Assembly: GCA_032718565.1 (NCBI GenBank)
Contig: JAVGVS010000163.1
Span: 345,501-409,500, forward strand
DNA from: Distichodus sexfasciatus
Taxonomy: Eukaryota > Chordata > Actinopteri > Characiformes > Distichodontidae
Length of the DNA stretch: 64,000 bases
Reading direction: 5' to 3'
A program made the position numbers and the translations under genes. Position 1 is the first letter of the stretch. Every line of letters starts with the position of its first letter. The notes under the pieces were generated by a model that was given only the letters and a program-made list of their open reading frames with translations, did not search any database and was not told the origin of the DNA. This document shows, one piece after another, positions 1 through 12,000 of this stretch.

Positions 1-70
1 CTTTTTTCTTTGCAAACTCCCAAACCGATCTTTTCTTTCGAGTGTATTGAGTGTGTGTTCTGTGCGGCAG

Positions 71-3000
71 CTGCTGGCCATGCTGCTGAAGAAGAAGCGC
101 GCTCTGCTGAACAGCCACATCCTGCACCTCACCTTCTCCCTGGTGGGCACAGTGGACAGCGGCCACGAGACCTCCATCATCCCCAACTCCACCGCCTTCC
201 AGGACCTGCTCTGTGACTTCGAGGTGCACCTGCAGTCTGTTAGAGAAATAGCACAAGCTACGTATTTAGCTCATTTTTAAACGGGCATCGGGGAGCTTAA
301 ACCTGAAGACTCAAAAAGACGGAGCTTTGAAAAAAACGGATAAAAATGATAGATCCAACTTTTTCAGTTCCGATACCGATGCCGATACTTGGGCTTTGGG
401 TATTGCCTGATCCTTTAATACTGTTTTCCAAACTAAAACAATGTAATAATTATATTAGTTACACACCCATATGTATATGCTAAATTATTTATTATTAAAA
501 TAAGAAAAAAGTTCTGTAATTTAGTGACACTCCCTAATCCTGCGGCGCTAAAACCCTCAGGAACACAGAGATTGCGTGCGAGAACAGCAGTCTTTCGTTC
601 AGAGGGATGGGTTTAATTTAGTTTTTTTTTTGTTTTTTACCCTGGTCTGCTTTTGACAGATGTGAGACATCCTCTGATGTTTTTTTTTTTTTTTTTTAAT
701 CTAAAGGTTTGGCTGCACGCACCGTATGAACTGCACCTGTCTCTCTTCGAGCATTTCATTGAACTTCTGACTGAGTCCAGGTGAGGATATTGCGGCTCTC
801 CCGATATCTTTGGCGCAGAATATTCCTTTTGAAGCCTAGCCCAAAAAATTTGAAAAAGCTTCAGATCTTGTCAGATTTTTCCCAGCTGTGTTTTCTTATT
901 ACAAGAACATGAATGCGGTCATTTTAAAGGAAGTTCGAGCAAATGTGTCTCCTTCGCTTACAGCGAGGCCGCCAAGAACGCCAAGCTTCTGCGAGAGTTC
1001 CAGCTGATCCCCAAACTGCTGCTGACGCTGAGGGACCAGTCGCTCTCGCAGCCCACCATCGCCACCATCAGCAACGTCCTCAGCCTCCTCCTGCAGGGCT
1101 TCCCCAACTCCTACGACCTGCTCCGGTACCACACCTTACCGCATTAAAACCGGGCTCGAGCACTAATTGCGAGTGTATTTAGGGTATGACGAGACTTGTG
1201 TTACCGATATCATGATGGAGAGAGCTCCACAGACGAGGGGCAAAATCTTAATATCAATATGAAATCTGATGGGGCTAGGATAATGTTATATTAATCAGTT
1301 CTTTCTGGGGCGGTCTGAGTTAAGGTGTTAAAATCGTTTGCGCAGGTTTGGCCAGTTTATTTCCTCCACCTTACCCACGTTTGCGGTGTGTGAAAAGTTT
1401 GTGGTCATGGAGGTCAACAACGAGGAGAAGATTGACGGAGGTGAGTCTGAACGTGGGTCCTAATAGTGAGACTACCGAGGCTACATTATGCTGGTTTTGG
1501 GCTCACTTCGGTGGCTCGTTTTCTCTCTCTCTTGCTTTAGGAAACGATGACGATTTTGGCGGCTTGCTTTCCTCCAACCTGATTCTGCTGCGTAACCGGC
1601 TGCTGGACATCCTCCTCAAACTGCTCTTCAGCTCCAAGGAGAAGTGCACCGTTAACGCCCAGTAAGCCTCCCTACGCTACCGTTAATTTATTTATTTATG
1701 TGGCAAACGACACAGATAAAAACTTGACCACCCGTGCCCCTGTGCTGCCCCCTTTTGCAGGGCGTGTGAGGAGCTGGTGCGCACGCTAGGTTTCGACTGG
1801 CTGCTGATGTTCATGGAGGAGCACGTTCACTCCAGCACGGTGACGGCAGCGCTCTGGATCCTGGTGGTGTTGCTCAGCAACCAGTCCATCCTCAGCCGCT
1901 TTAAGGAGGGCCTATCCGGCGGCGGCTGGCTCGACCACACCGACTCCGTGCTCAGCAACAAGATCGGCACTGTGCTAGGTGAGCCTGAGGACTCGATCTG
2001 AAAAATCCCAGTCTAACTTTATATAATCTGTACCTTCAAACCGTCCTCTCGGGCAGTGGTTGTCAATTCAAATCCTGGACCTGTTAAATGTCAGCAAAAG
2101 GTTTTATTTCGTTATGGTCACTGCTTATATTATGCCATGTGCGTCAGTTGACAAACGCCCACATTCTCTCCACCTTCAGGCTTCAACGTGGGCCGCAGCG
2201 CCGGGGGCAGGTCCACCCTGCGGGAGATCAACCGCGACGCCTGCCACTTCCCAGGCTTCCCCGTGTTGCAGACGCTGCTGCCCAAACACACCAACGTGCC
2301 CGAGCTCTACCTCCTCCTCATGGCCATGTTCCTGCAGCAGCCGGTGCCCGAGCTGCCCGAGAGCCTGCAGGTACATGTCAGTATGCAAGCCTCTTCTCCC
2401 TTACTAACCACACTCACCAACGCCAACCGCGTGCCGAAACGGGGCCTCGTCACCACGACTGGTGTCAAAATAACGCCTTACATATTAAGGCAGATGATGC
2501 ACGCTGTAGAAAATCCCACCTCGGACTGTGGACATGCCTGGCACAAGCGCTGCCTTTCCAGAGTCGGAAAATCTCACGGTTCGATTCCGATTCTTGGGCG
2601 CGTGATTCATGAAATCGATTCACGATTCATAAACAATTCACAATTCGATTCTTTGCACACCCCTACTTTCCAGCGTACAATAAATATCAACTGGAAATAT
2701 CAAGCAAATCTAAGCACTGGTTGATTCTGATTCTTGGGCTCACGATTCACTTAAAAATCGATTCATAAAAAAAGATTCATAAACTAGTCACGATTCAATA
2801 CATAGATGAATTTGTTTTCAGGTTGCTGTTTTGAGTTACTTTTCCCATTTGACTGTGGCAGATCAACAAAACAAAATCACACTGAATGAAATTTTGTTTA
2901 GGGTATGGGTTATGAATGAATTTTTTTGGAATGCTTGAATCGTTTATCAATCGACCGAGAAAGAATCACGGTTCGATTCTATTCAATTTGTTGTCAAACC

Positions 3001-6000
3001 CTTACTTTCCAGCGTACAATAAATACGTCATCAAATATCGACAGGAAATATGGGGCAAAGGTCGTGCAAGGTTCTACCTGCATTGAAACAGCATCATGGG
3101 AACTTGAATAGAACCGAATTTACTGCTTTCGTCAGCTTTAATCCCGTTTTCCCAACTAAGTGACACTAACAAAGTAACTACGCTGAGTAGAAAACCTCAC
3201 CCCCAAGTCTCACCTTTTTCCTCCTCCGTTCCTGCAGTTTGACCTGGACTCCATCTGGAGCTTCATCTTCGGCGTTCCGGCCTCCAGCGCCACCGTGGTG
3301 GGCTCCATCCATAACGTGTGCACGGAGGCGGCCTTCCTCCTGCTGGCCATGCTGCGCAGCATGCTCAACCTGGTGAGACCTCCACCACTCGGATTGTTGT
3401 TCTTTTCAGTAACGTAAAAATCATTCTCTTTCTCACGCCTCGTCCGTGTGTTTTTAGCCGTGGCAGTCTGAAGAGGAGGGCTCGTGGCTGAGGGAGTACC
3501 CCGTCACTCTCATGCAGTTCTTCCGTTACCTTTACCACAACGTCCCCGACCTGGCTCCCATGTGGCACAGCCCGGACTTTTTGTGCGCCCTGGCGGCCGC
3601 CGTCTTCCCCTTCAACATCCGGCCCTACTCTGAGATGGTACGGCGCTTCGTGATGCAACGTTAAGACGTGTTACGCTAAAGATCCTGAAAAGATTCATTC
3701 ATGAAAGTGCTAAACCTTAGCCAGGGATAAGCCCAGGTTTTTGGGCTTTGACCAAACCTCTGTTCCAGCCCTGGCCCTTGATCCAATCCAGGGATAATCT
3801 AGGAAATCGTGGGCAAGACTTGCTGATTCTAGTCTGTAGTCAGTGGTTAGACTAAGGATGCACCGATCCAACTTTTTCCGTTACGATACCGATGCCGATA
3901 CTTGGGCTTTGGGTATCGGCCGATCCCGAGTAGCGATCCGATACCAGTTTTTAATGAATAAGTTGCATATTTCTCTGGACCAGCAAAATATTCTTGGCTG
4001 CTGTACCTTGTCTGCTCACCAACGTACAACTTAAAACGCTAACATTTTACAAACAACGAAAGGTCAATTTTCTCCCCCATCCCCAGGTAAGCGATCTGGA
4101 CGACGAGGCCGGCTCTCCCACGGAGGAGTTCAAGGCGTTCGCGGGGGATACCGGCATGAACCGGAGCCAGTCGGAGTACTGCAACGTGGGCTCCAAGACC
4201 TACCTGACCAACCACCCGGCCAAGAAGTACGTCTTCGACTTCATGCGGGTGCTGATCATGGACAACCTGTGCATGACGCCCGCCACCAAGCAGACGCCCA
4301 TCATAGACTTGCTGCTGGAGGTGACGAGGATTTGACTGGATTCATGAGGAGTTTGCGAATCGACTTAGCCGTATTAGTGTGTCCGAGCCAGATTTCTGAC
4401 TCTGTGTTGCTTTTCAGGCCTCGCCGGAGCGCTCCACCAGGACTCAGCAGAAGGAGTTCCAGTCCTACATCCTGGACAGCGTAATGGAGCATCTCCTGGC
4501 TGCAGACGTCCTCCTCGGTCAGTGCCTCGTTAAGCGCGTTCTTGGTGTACGTTTTCTCCGGCCACTGCTCCTACACAGATACGTAGGTTGAATTCGGAGT
4601 CTCGTGACCTAAAAGTGTGGGATCAGGAAAGCCAGAGAAATGTGCAAATGAGATTTTTTGAGTCCAAACAATCCCTATAAGGCTGTAGCTTTGACGCGGG
4701 GCTGACAAACGTGGCGTTTGCGTTTCTCACAGGAGAAGAAGCCTCGATGCCCATCACCACTGGAGGCAACTACCAGGTTCTGGTCAACAACGTCTTCTAC
4801 TTCACCCAGCGCGTGGTGGACAAGCTGTGGCAGGGCATGTTCAACAAGGACTCCAAACTGGTGGTGGAGTTTATCGTGCAGCTGATCAGCCAGGTGGGAA
4901 CCGTGCTCAAGGATATGTTCACCCTGACACTCGGACGTGGTTGCCATGACCATTTCGTTTGAAGCTGTGCTTATACCAGAAAAACAGATTTGCCTGGCTG
5001 GCCTTCGCACTCTCTTCCCTCGTTCCTCCCCTACCCCCGCCCCTCTCTCTTCTTACCCAACTTTATCCGCCGCCAGTTACATTCCCTCGGGATTTATCGT
5101 CAGTACTTATCTCGCCCTCCTCCTCTCTCTCTCGCTCTCTCTCGCGCCATTCTTTCCTCTCCCAGGCTAAGCGTCGCTCTCAGGGTCTGTCTCTGGACTG
5201 CATCTACCACTGCCTGAACCGCACGGTGCTGTACCAGCTGTCCCGGCCGCACAAGACGGTGGCGCAGCAGGTGGCGCTGCTGGACGCGCTGCGCGTTCTC
5301 ACCGTCAACCGCAACCTGGTGCTCGGCCCCGGAAACCACGACCAGGACTTCGTGGCCTGCCTGGCTCACTGCTTCATCAACCTGCACGCCGGAAGGTCAG
5401 TGATGGTCTCGTGCTCTGTTAAACTGTCACGATGTGTTCATTCAAATGGGCCGTGATTTCTGCGGATTGGGACGCAACCTAAATGTAGTCCTGAGGTGTG
5501 ATCGTTGTGTCTTTTTAGCTGAATATTCGGCGCGAAGTGAAGACGACTCGGTGGAATCCTCAGTTGCCGGCGGAACGGCGAGTGCGAGATAGCGACGTGC
5601 TGATAACTTGCAGCTTTAGTAATTACCTTCTAATAATGTGCTTTAGACGCTCGTGAATATAAACGAACTAAAATCAGGAGCAAATCCATGCGTAGCTTGT
5701 AAGAAGGACTTGCAGATTTCCCCCACGGGAACGAGTCTGCGCTTTCGAGTCGCGTAAACGGTAAGCTGTAGTAAGAAAGGGATTTTCCATTAGGCACGTT
5801 AAGCGTTTATTTAAAACTAACGGTGGAATTCGCAGTAAGATTAAAATAATAAAATAACACAAACAAACTGCTGGGCTTGGCGTTATGGCGTCACATGCCG
5901 TCTACAGCGGTAGAAAGACTTTCTCCCGCTAGTCTGGACGCGGTCTAGCGCTTGTTGCCTAGGTAACTGTGGATTAGTGGCTAGAGAAAATTAACCATGT

Positions 6001-9000
6001 GTTTTGCACAGTGCTTAGCTAAATTACTGTGGTGAAAATAATTCTTTTAAGTACATATGTGGATGTAAATGTAATTTAACTCAGCTGAAAGCTACTTATC
6101 TGATACTGTTTCTTTATGAGCTGATTTTTTTAGTCTTCTAGAATCGGAACCGAATTATTTTGATATATTTAGCTCACGTCGGCCGATAATGTCAGCAACG
6201 CGACTTCTCGCCAGGCTTCTAGAATCTTTTCTTTACTGTCAGCAGGTGAGGCGAGTATAGGAAGGTTCTTTCCAAAACCAACAGCAGTGAATGCTCTTGG
6301 GATTGTGTTTGAGTGGCTCCCCGAGCTCTGGTATCTGTTTTTCCCTCAGTCTGTGTGTGTGTGTGTGTGTCTCACACAGATCTCGGCGCGGAGGCTGCCG
6401 TCGTCAGGATCTCGGTAACCAGGCTGACTCACAGCTCAGCCTTCAAATAGACTCAGAAATGAGTTCTCGATAAAGCTCCCGTCCCCGAGCTACGTGAAAA
6501 GAATAACAGAAGAAAAACGCTTGTTATACCTTTGGCAGGGGCGTGGGTTTTGACTTGTCCATTTGTTTTTACACAACACGAGAAGGGTCCAAAATCTTGT
6601 TGAAAATCGGCTTTCGGCGTCCGCTGCCCGGTATTGTTTGAGCGTTGTGCCATGAGGTTATGTCATTAATGCCGGCGCCGCGCCAGCTGTGTCTCAACTC
6701 CTCTTTCTGTGCTGCAGCAGCGTGGAGGGCTTCGGGCTGGAGGCAGAGGCGCGAATGACCACCTGGCACGTCATGATCCCGTCGGAGAACGAGCCGGACG
6801 CGCCCCACAGCCAGGACGTCAGCGAGGGTACAGACTTACCACTTGTTATCTCGCTTGTCATCAGCGTTGTTTTCAGAGTCTTAACCTTGGTGCCATTCGG
6901 CAGGCCGTCAGTTGCTGCTGAAGGCGGTGAACCGGGTTTGGACGGAGCTGATGCACAGCAAGAGGCAGATGCTGGAGGACATCTTTAAAGTCTCACTGCC
7001 AGTCAACGACCGAGGACACGTGGACATCGCCACCGCCAGGCCTGCGCTGGAAGACCCGGCCGCCAAGAGCTGGCAGAACCACCTGGGTGAGGAGAGGGAA
7101 CACACTTTTAATTTCAAATCCGTTGTGATGATATTCGGCGAGAACGAAAATGACAAAAATGTCCAAATATTTATGGACACCTTCAAATACCGGAGTGGAG
7201 CGAGGGCGGAGCATTTCCAGTGTAGTGCACTACATTTTAAGAAAAGGTCACTTCCCGCCCTATGTGCTGTACCAAGTCAAATAGGGTGTGTGTGACACTC
7301 CATGTGCACTACCTAGTGCGTAGAGAAGCGTTAAGCCACAACCTCAGTATGTTTAGGATACTGCAGTGACCACACGTCCACACGTTCATGTTCTCTGATA
7401 TTACCTCCTACTGAGTCATCTGAGCTGTGCAACTCTGTTCTGGAAAGGATTTCGACGTCTGCTGTACGTCTTCACACTTTGTCAAGTCCCAAATCTCATG
7501 AGTTCTTAATGGGAGAAAACGAATGAGTTCCTACGTAGAAAATAAACGACTGGAAAATAGGCTAAAAAAGACGAGTGACGGATATGCCGATTACAGATAC
7601 GCAAATACCAGATATGGTCCCTCGAATCATCGAATTTGGTGGCTTTGTGAAGAACGTGCAGTGAAGTGATCGAAATTTGAGCTCCACGTTAGTCTATGGG
7701 GGGGGGGTCAAAACATGGCAAGATGGACAGAACTCACCAACGAGTGCCCATGTTCCATCTGGCTTACGTGTTTGACGTTTACGTTGAATATTTTCCTCCT
7801 GGTTTCCCCACGTAGCCCATGAGAAGAAGTGCATCAGCAGGGGCGAGACGGTGGCGCCGGCCACCCAGTCCAAACTCTCCCGGGTCAGCAGCGGCTTCGG
7901 CCTGTCCAAGCTCACCGGCGCCCGCCGCAGCAAGAGAGAGAGCGGAATAAACAAGAACAACCTCTCCGCCCAGGTACCGCGATAATCTTTAGTAATCTAA
8001 TCCGATCTCTCTCCCAGCAGAGTGTGGATGCACCCAAGCCAAAAACGCAACCTGGAGAAGGCCACTGTTATTGCAGTGTTGCATCACATTGTTTTTATGC
8101 AACACACACAAGACGATTACACAAATGATCTAACAAATCAAAATCCTGGAGAGCCGGAAGCTGTGAGCCAAGAGTAGACCGTGTGTTTGTTTCGCTTGCA
8201 GAGCTAGTCGGAGCCACGTTTATACGGTGATAACTTGAATATTTGCAGCAGACTTATGATATTGCATACGGTGAATATTGTCCTTTTCTTCAGGAGACTT
8301 TTCAGTGGATGTTCACACACATCGCCGTGGTGCGAGATCTGGTGGCCATGCAGTACAAGGAGTATCAAGAGGTCTGCTGCTCACAAAAGCACTAACACAC
8401 TCTATATATTTCTATACACTGTGTATAGTGTGTTTATATATGTGCGTGTCCATGACAGCGTCAGCAGAACGCCCTGAAGTACGTGACGGACGAGTGGGCC
8501 GGGATCGAGTACGAGCTGCTGCGCGAGAGGGGCCTCTGGGGTCCTCCCATCGGCTCCCACCTGGACAAGTTCCAGCTGGACATGACGGAGGGGCCGTGCC
8601 GGATGAGGAAGAAGATGGTGCGCAACGACCTCTTCTACATCCACTATCCCTACGTGCCCGACTCCGAGCCCAACAACAGCTCTCAGGTACCGTGTGTGGG
8701 TACTCGGCACCGTTTTGTTCTTTTTAAAGATTAAATGGTCTTTGGTATTTGGTAGTCATTGTAGGGAATATCTACAGGTGCTGGTCAGAATGAACGTGTC
8801 AGAATCGCGATTCTTTCTCTGTCGATTCAGAATTGATTCACACATTTCAAAAAAACGATTCATATATTTCTAACTAGTAATAGCACCAGTTAACTTTTCC
8901 CCCCCGACACGAGGGCAGCGCGCCCATCCTATAGATGGCGCAATGTGGAAATCTGCGCAGACAGACCTCCTTCGTGTGAGCATAAAGCAACTGAAGTCAG

Positions 9001-12000
9001 TATGCGTACATATGCGTTACGTTTAGTAAACTACGTTTGGTTCAGTGTGATTTGTTTTGTTGATCTGCCACAGTCAAAATGGGGAAGGTCACTCAAAAAG
9101 TCGAATCGTGAAACGCTTATGAATCGTGAATCGATTTTAAATTCGCTACGGCTGAGTAACATCAAGGCCCATAAGTTGCTGCTGTAGCTGCTGATGGCTC
9201 AGTGTGTCTCAGTGGCTGAAACCTTTGTTGGTGAGCATCAACAAGTTTTGGGTTCTCTCCAGCATTTAACAACACAACACAACCATGTTCGTTCTGCCTA
9301 AAGATCTGGGTGAGAGTTCACTTTCAGCAGGTTAATCCTCATCTTGTGGGTCTGCTGTTAATCCTTCCTCCCTCCTCCGACACCAGCCTTGCGACGGACG
9401 CGATGGAAACGCGCCGAAGAGCTCCTAACTCGGTCTCGGTTTCGTCGTTCTTATTCTGCCTTTTCCCTCCCTCCCATCAGAATCCTGCTCCAGTGCCGTT
9501 GCTAAGGGCAGCGGGCTGCGTCCCAGTCCAGGTACAAAGTGGCATAAGAGTGACTCGACAGCAGTATTGCTTCACTCACTAAAAACTGATGCATGGTGCT
9601 GAAGAATGGCTCAAGCTTTTCTGCCTTTACAAACTGCCTGGAGCAAGCGTTACTCAAATCACAACGTATATAATAGCAGACGCTTTCCTGCCGGTTTCTG
9701 CCTGTCCTCTCTTTCATTCGTTCTTCCCCCTCCTTCTCCGAGTGCCGTGTTGCTGAAGTAGTGCTTCTCTGAAGTAGTGCTGATTTACGTTCCTGAGCAG
9801 TGAGGCTGAAAGAGGATTTGCACTCGTTGTCATGCTTGTCTTTCACATTTTTCCGGGTTTAAAATGAAAAAATGTTCACCTGTTTACACTTATTGCTCTT
9901 GTGTAACGTGCTACAAGAAAGCATCTACAGGTGGTCCCCAGCTTACGATGGAGATGCATTCCGATGATGTTACCGTGACTTGAAAATATCCTCAAGACAT
10001 GGCCATCAGCGGGAGACGTGTACATCCCTGCAGTGTCCCAACATACCGCCGACGCTCCTACTTTTGGGGATGGATCTCAGATCGGGCAGTCATAGTTACT
10101 ACGGGGATGTTCTGTTTAACTAGTATTTTTATGCCGTAGCTATGTCATTAGCCAAGTTTCCATCCAGTTTTTTCCGATGTTTTGTTATCGACAAACAGAA
10201 TATGCAAAAATGTGCTAAATTTGCTGTCCGCCAGCCTGTTTCCATCCCACTGGCTTTTTTTCGATAAAATGGTGTGCGTGATGACGTCATCCCCCCCATA
10301 ACGAACTGTCGCATAGGTTTTGGTGTGTCGCAAAAAAAATCTGCCCTTGAGCCGTTTCCATACATAATTTTGTGTATGTCGCAAATTATCTACCTTTTGT
10401 TTTCCACGTGACACCCCCCTCCGCTAAACAAAGAAACAAAGTGATGGAGAGATTATTCAGACAGTTTTTTGAAAGTTGCCAGCTTACTGTTATTTCAGTT
10501 TCACAAATAATTGGAATTGTACAAAATATCCGAAGACGACAGCAGAATGAAGCAGTTGCTTGTCTGATAGCCCTAGAGCTCGAAGAAAGTACCCCAGTGC
10601 GACGAAACCCACGTGATGAAAATGTATCATGTGACATTTATTTGCGTTAAAGCCCATTTTTTCCGACAAAAAGTGTTTCCAAACTAGTTTTTGCGACTTC
10701 TGAAGTATCGATATAGAAGTTATGCGCTAAAGTTAAACGGAAAAATATTATGTCGACATTTACAAAATTTTATCGATAATTAGCATTTCCATCAGCTATA
10801 TCGGTAAAAAATTTGAAGCGCTAAATATTTTTTCGCAAAAACTCCTTGGATGGAAACCTGGCTATAGTGATGATATCCGCCTGCAGTGCCACCGCAGACC
10901 ATTAGGGGGCAACGGACCAGTGGTTGAAAACCCCCGATATAATGGATTATGGTCTGCCACTGCACTGATGCAGAATCGTCCACGTCTGCATCGCGATGCA
11001 TCGATTATGTGATTCATTTCCATAGCCGTAATTTGCTATCGTCATCGTAAGATGGAAAAATCGGAGGTCGGACCATGGTAACTCGGGGACCATCTGTATT
11101 CGTTACAAGTTAAGACAGAAATCGAGAGCTACATGTTCAATTAACACTACCAGAGCTACAGCTACAAATAGGGGCACAATTGATCTGTTTCCAAAAATGG
11201 ATCTTCCCTTCATTCGTCCAGAAGCTCCTCTGACCACCTCAGGCCTGACTCAGAGCTGACTAAGAGCGTAAAATGCGTGTAGGTGTTGTGAGATGTAGAG
11301 TGCGAGCTGTTCGTGAGCCATCTTATTTTGCCAGTCAAGCTTTCGCATGATCAGAAGGATTCCTTATGCCAAGATTCCCGCCCCCCAGGTCGTACAGTGT
11401 GAGCAAACTCACAACCAGATGTGTTAGTCACGATGCATCAGGCTTAACAAGGCTCAAAGATAGGTGTGCCAGTTAGAGACTATTAGCGCCAAGCGAGTCA
11501 CTCACGTTTCTGGGCTCCATTTAAAGCTGTTAGACGTCGGCGTCTTTGTATAGAAGAGTAACTGAGTGTGTGTGTCGCATAGAAGCCGGTGCGCTACCGG
11601 AGGGCCATCAGCTACGACAGTAAAGAGTACTACATGCGGCTGCTGTCCGGGAACCCGGGGATGTACCAGCACTCCATCCAGCAGAGCACCGAGGGGGAGA
11701 CCACGCAGCAGGAGCCCGAGCACGGAGAGGACACCATCGCCAGGGTCAAAGGTGAGGCTGGTCAGAATGAACGTGTATCAGATAATCACTAGGGGTGTGC
11801 AATAAAATCGAGTCCGAGCGTGATTCTTTCTCTGTCGAGAAAGAAGAAACTCCAAAAATTGAATTGTGAATCGCTTGTGAATCGCTTGTGAATCATGAAA
11901 TGATTTTGAATCGATTCACAATTTAAAAGTAACTCAAAAATTGAATTGTGAATCATTAATGAATCGTAAATTGCTTTTGAAGCAACTCCCAATTCCTTAG

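Larger units (their letters stand above)
71..8686 (+). other. wdfy3: WDFY3 exons, armadillo/BEACH-associated region (18 exons)
   Basis: Coding exons by position: 71-223, 707-780, 964-1125, 1346-1440, 1541-1661, 1761-1978, 2180-2370, 3238-3372, 3458-3637, 4087-4320, 4418-4517, 4733-4893, 5166-5395, 6718-6827, 6904-7086, 7816-7973, 8294-8371 and 8459-8686. Every border is GT/AG and each exon starts in the phase the previous one leaves. The encoded part is helical-repeat-like sequence typical of the long region before the PH-BEACH module of BEACH proteins. Recognisable WDFY3 stretches include GFPVLQTLLPKHTNVPELY (exon 2180-2370) and EYCNVGSKTYLTNHPAKK (exon 4087-4320). Against human WDFY3, about 14 residues between LPESLQ and FDLDSIW are missing at the 2370/3238 junction. 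I found no convincing microexon for them in the 867-bp intron, which is filled with repeats. Confidence 0.93.
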
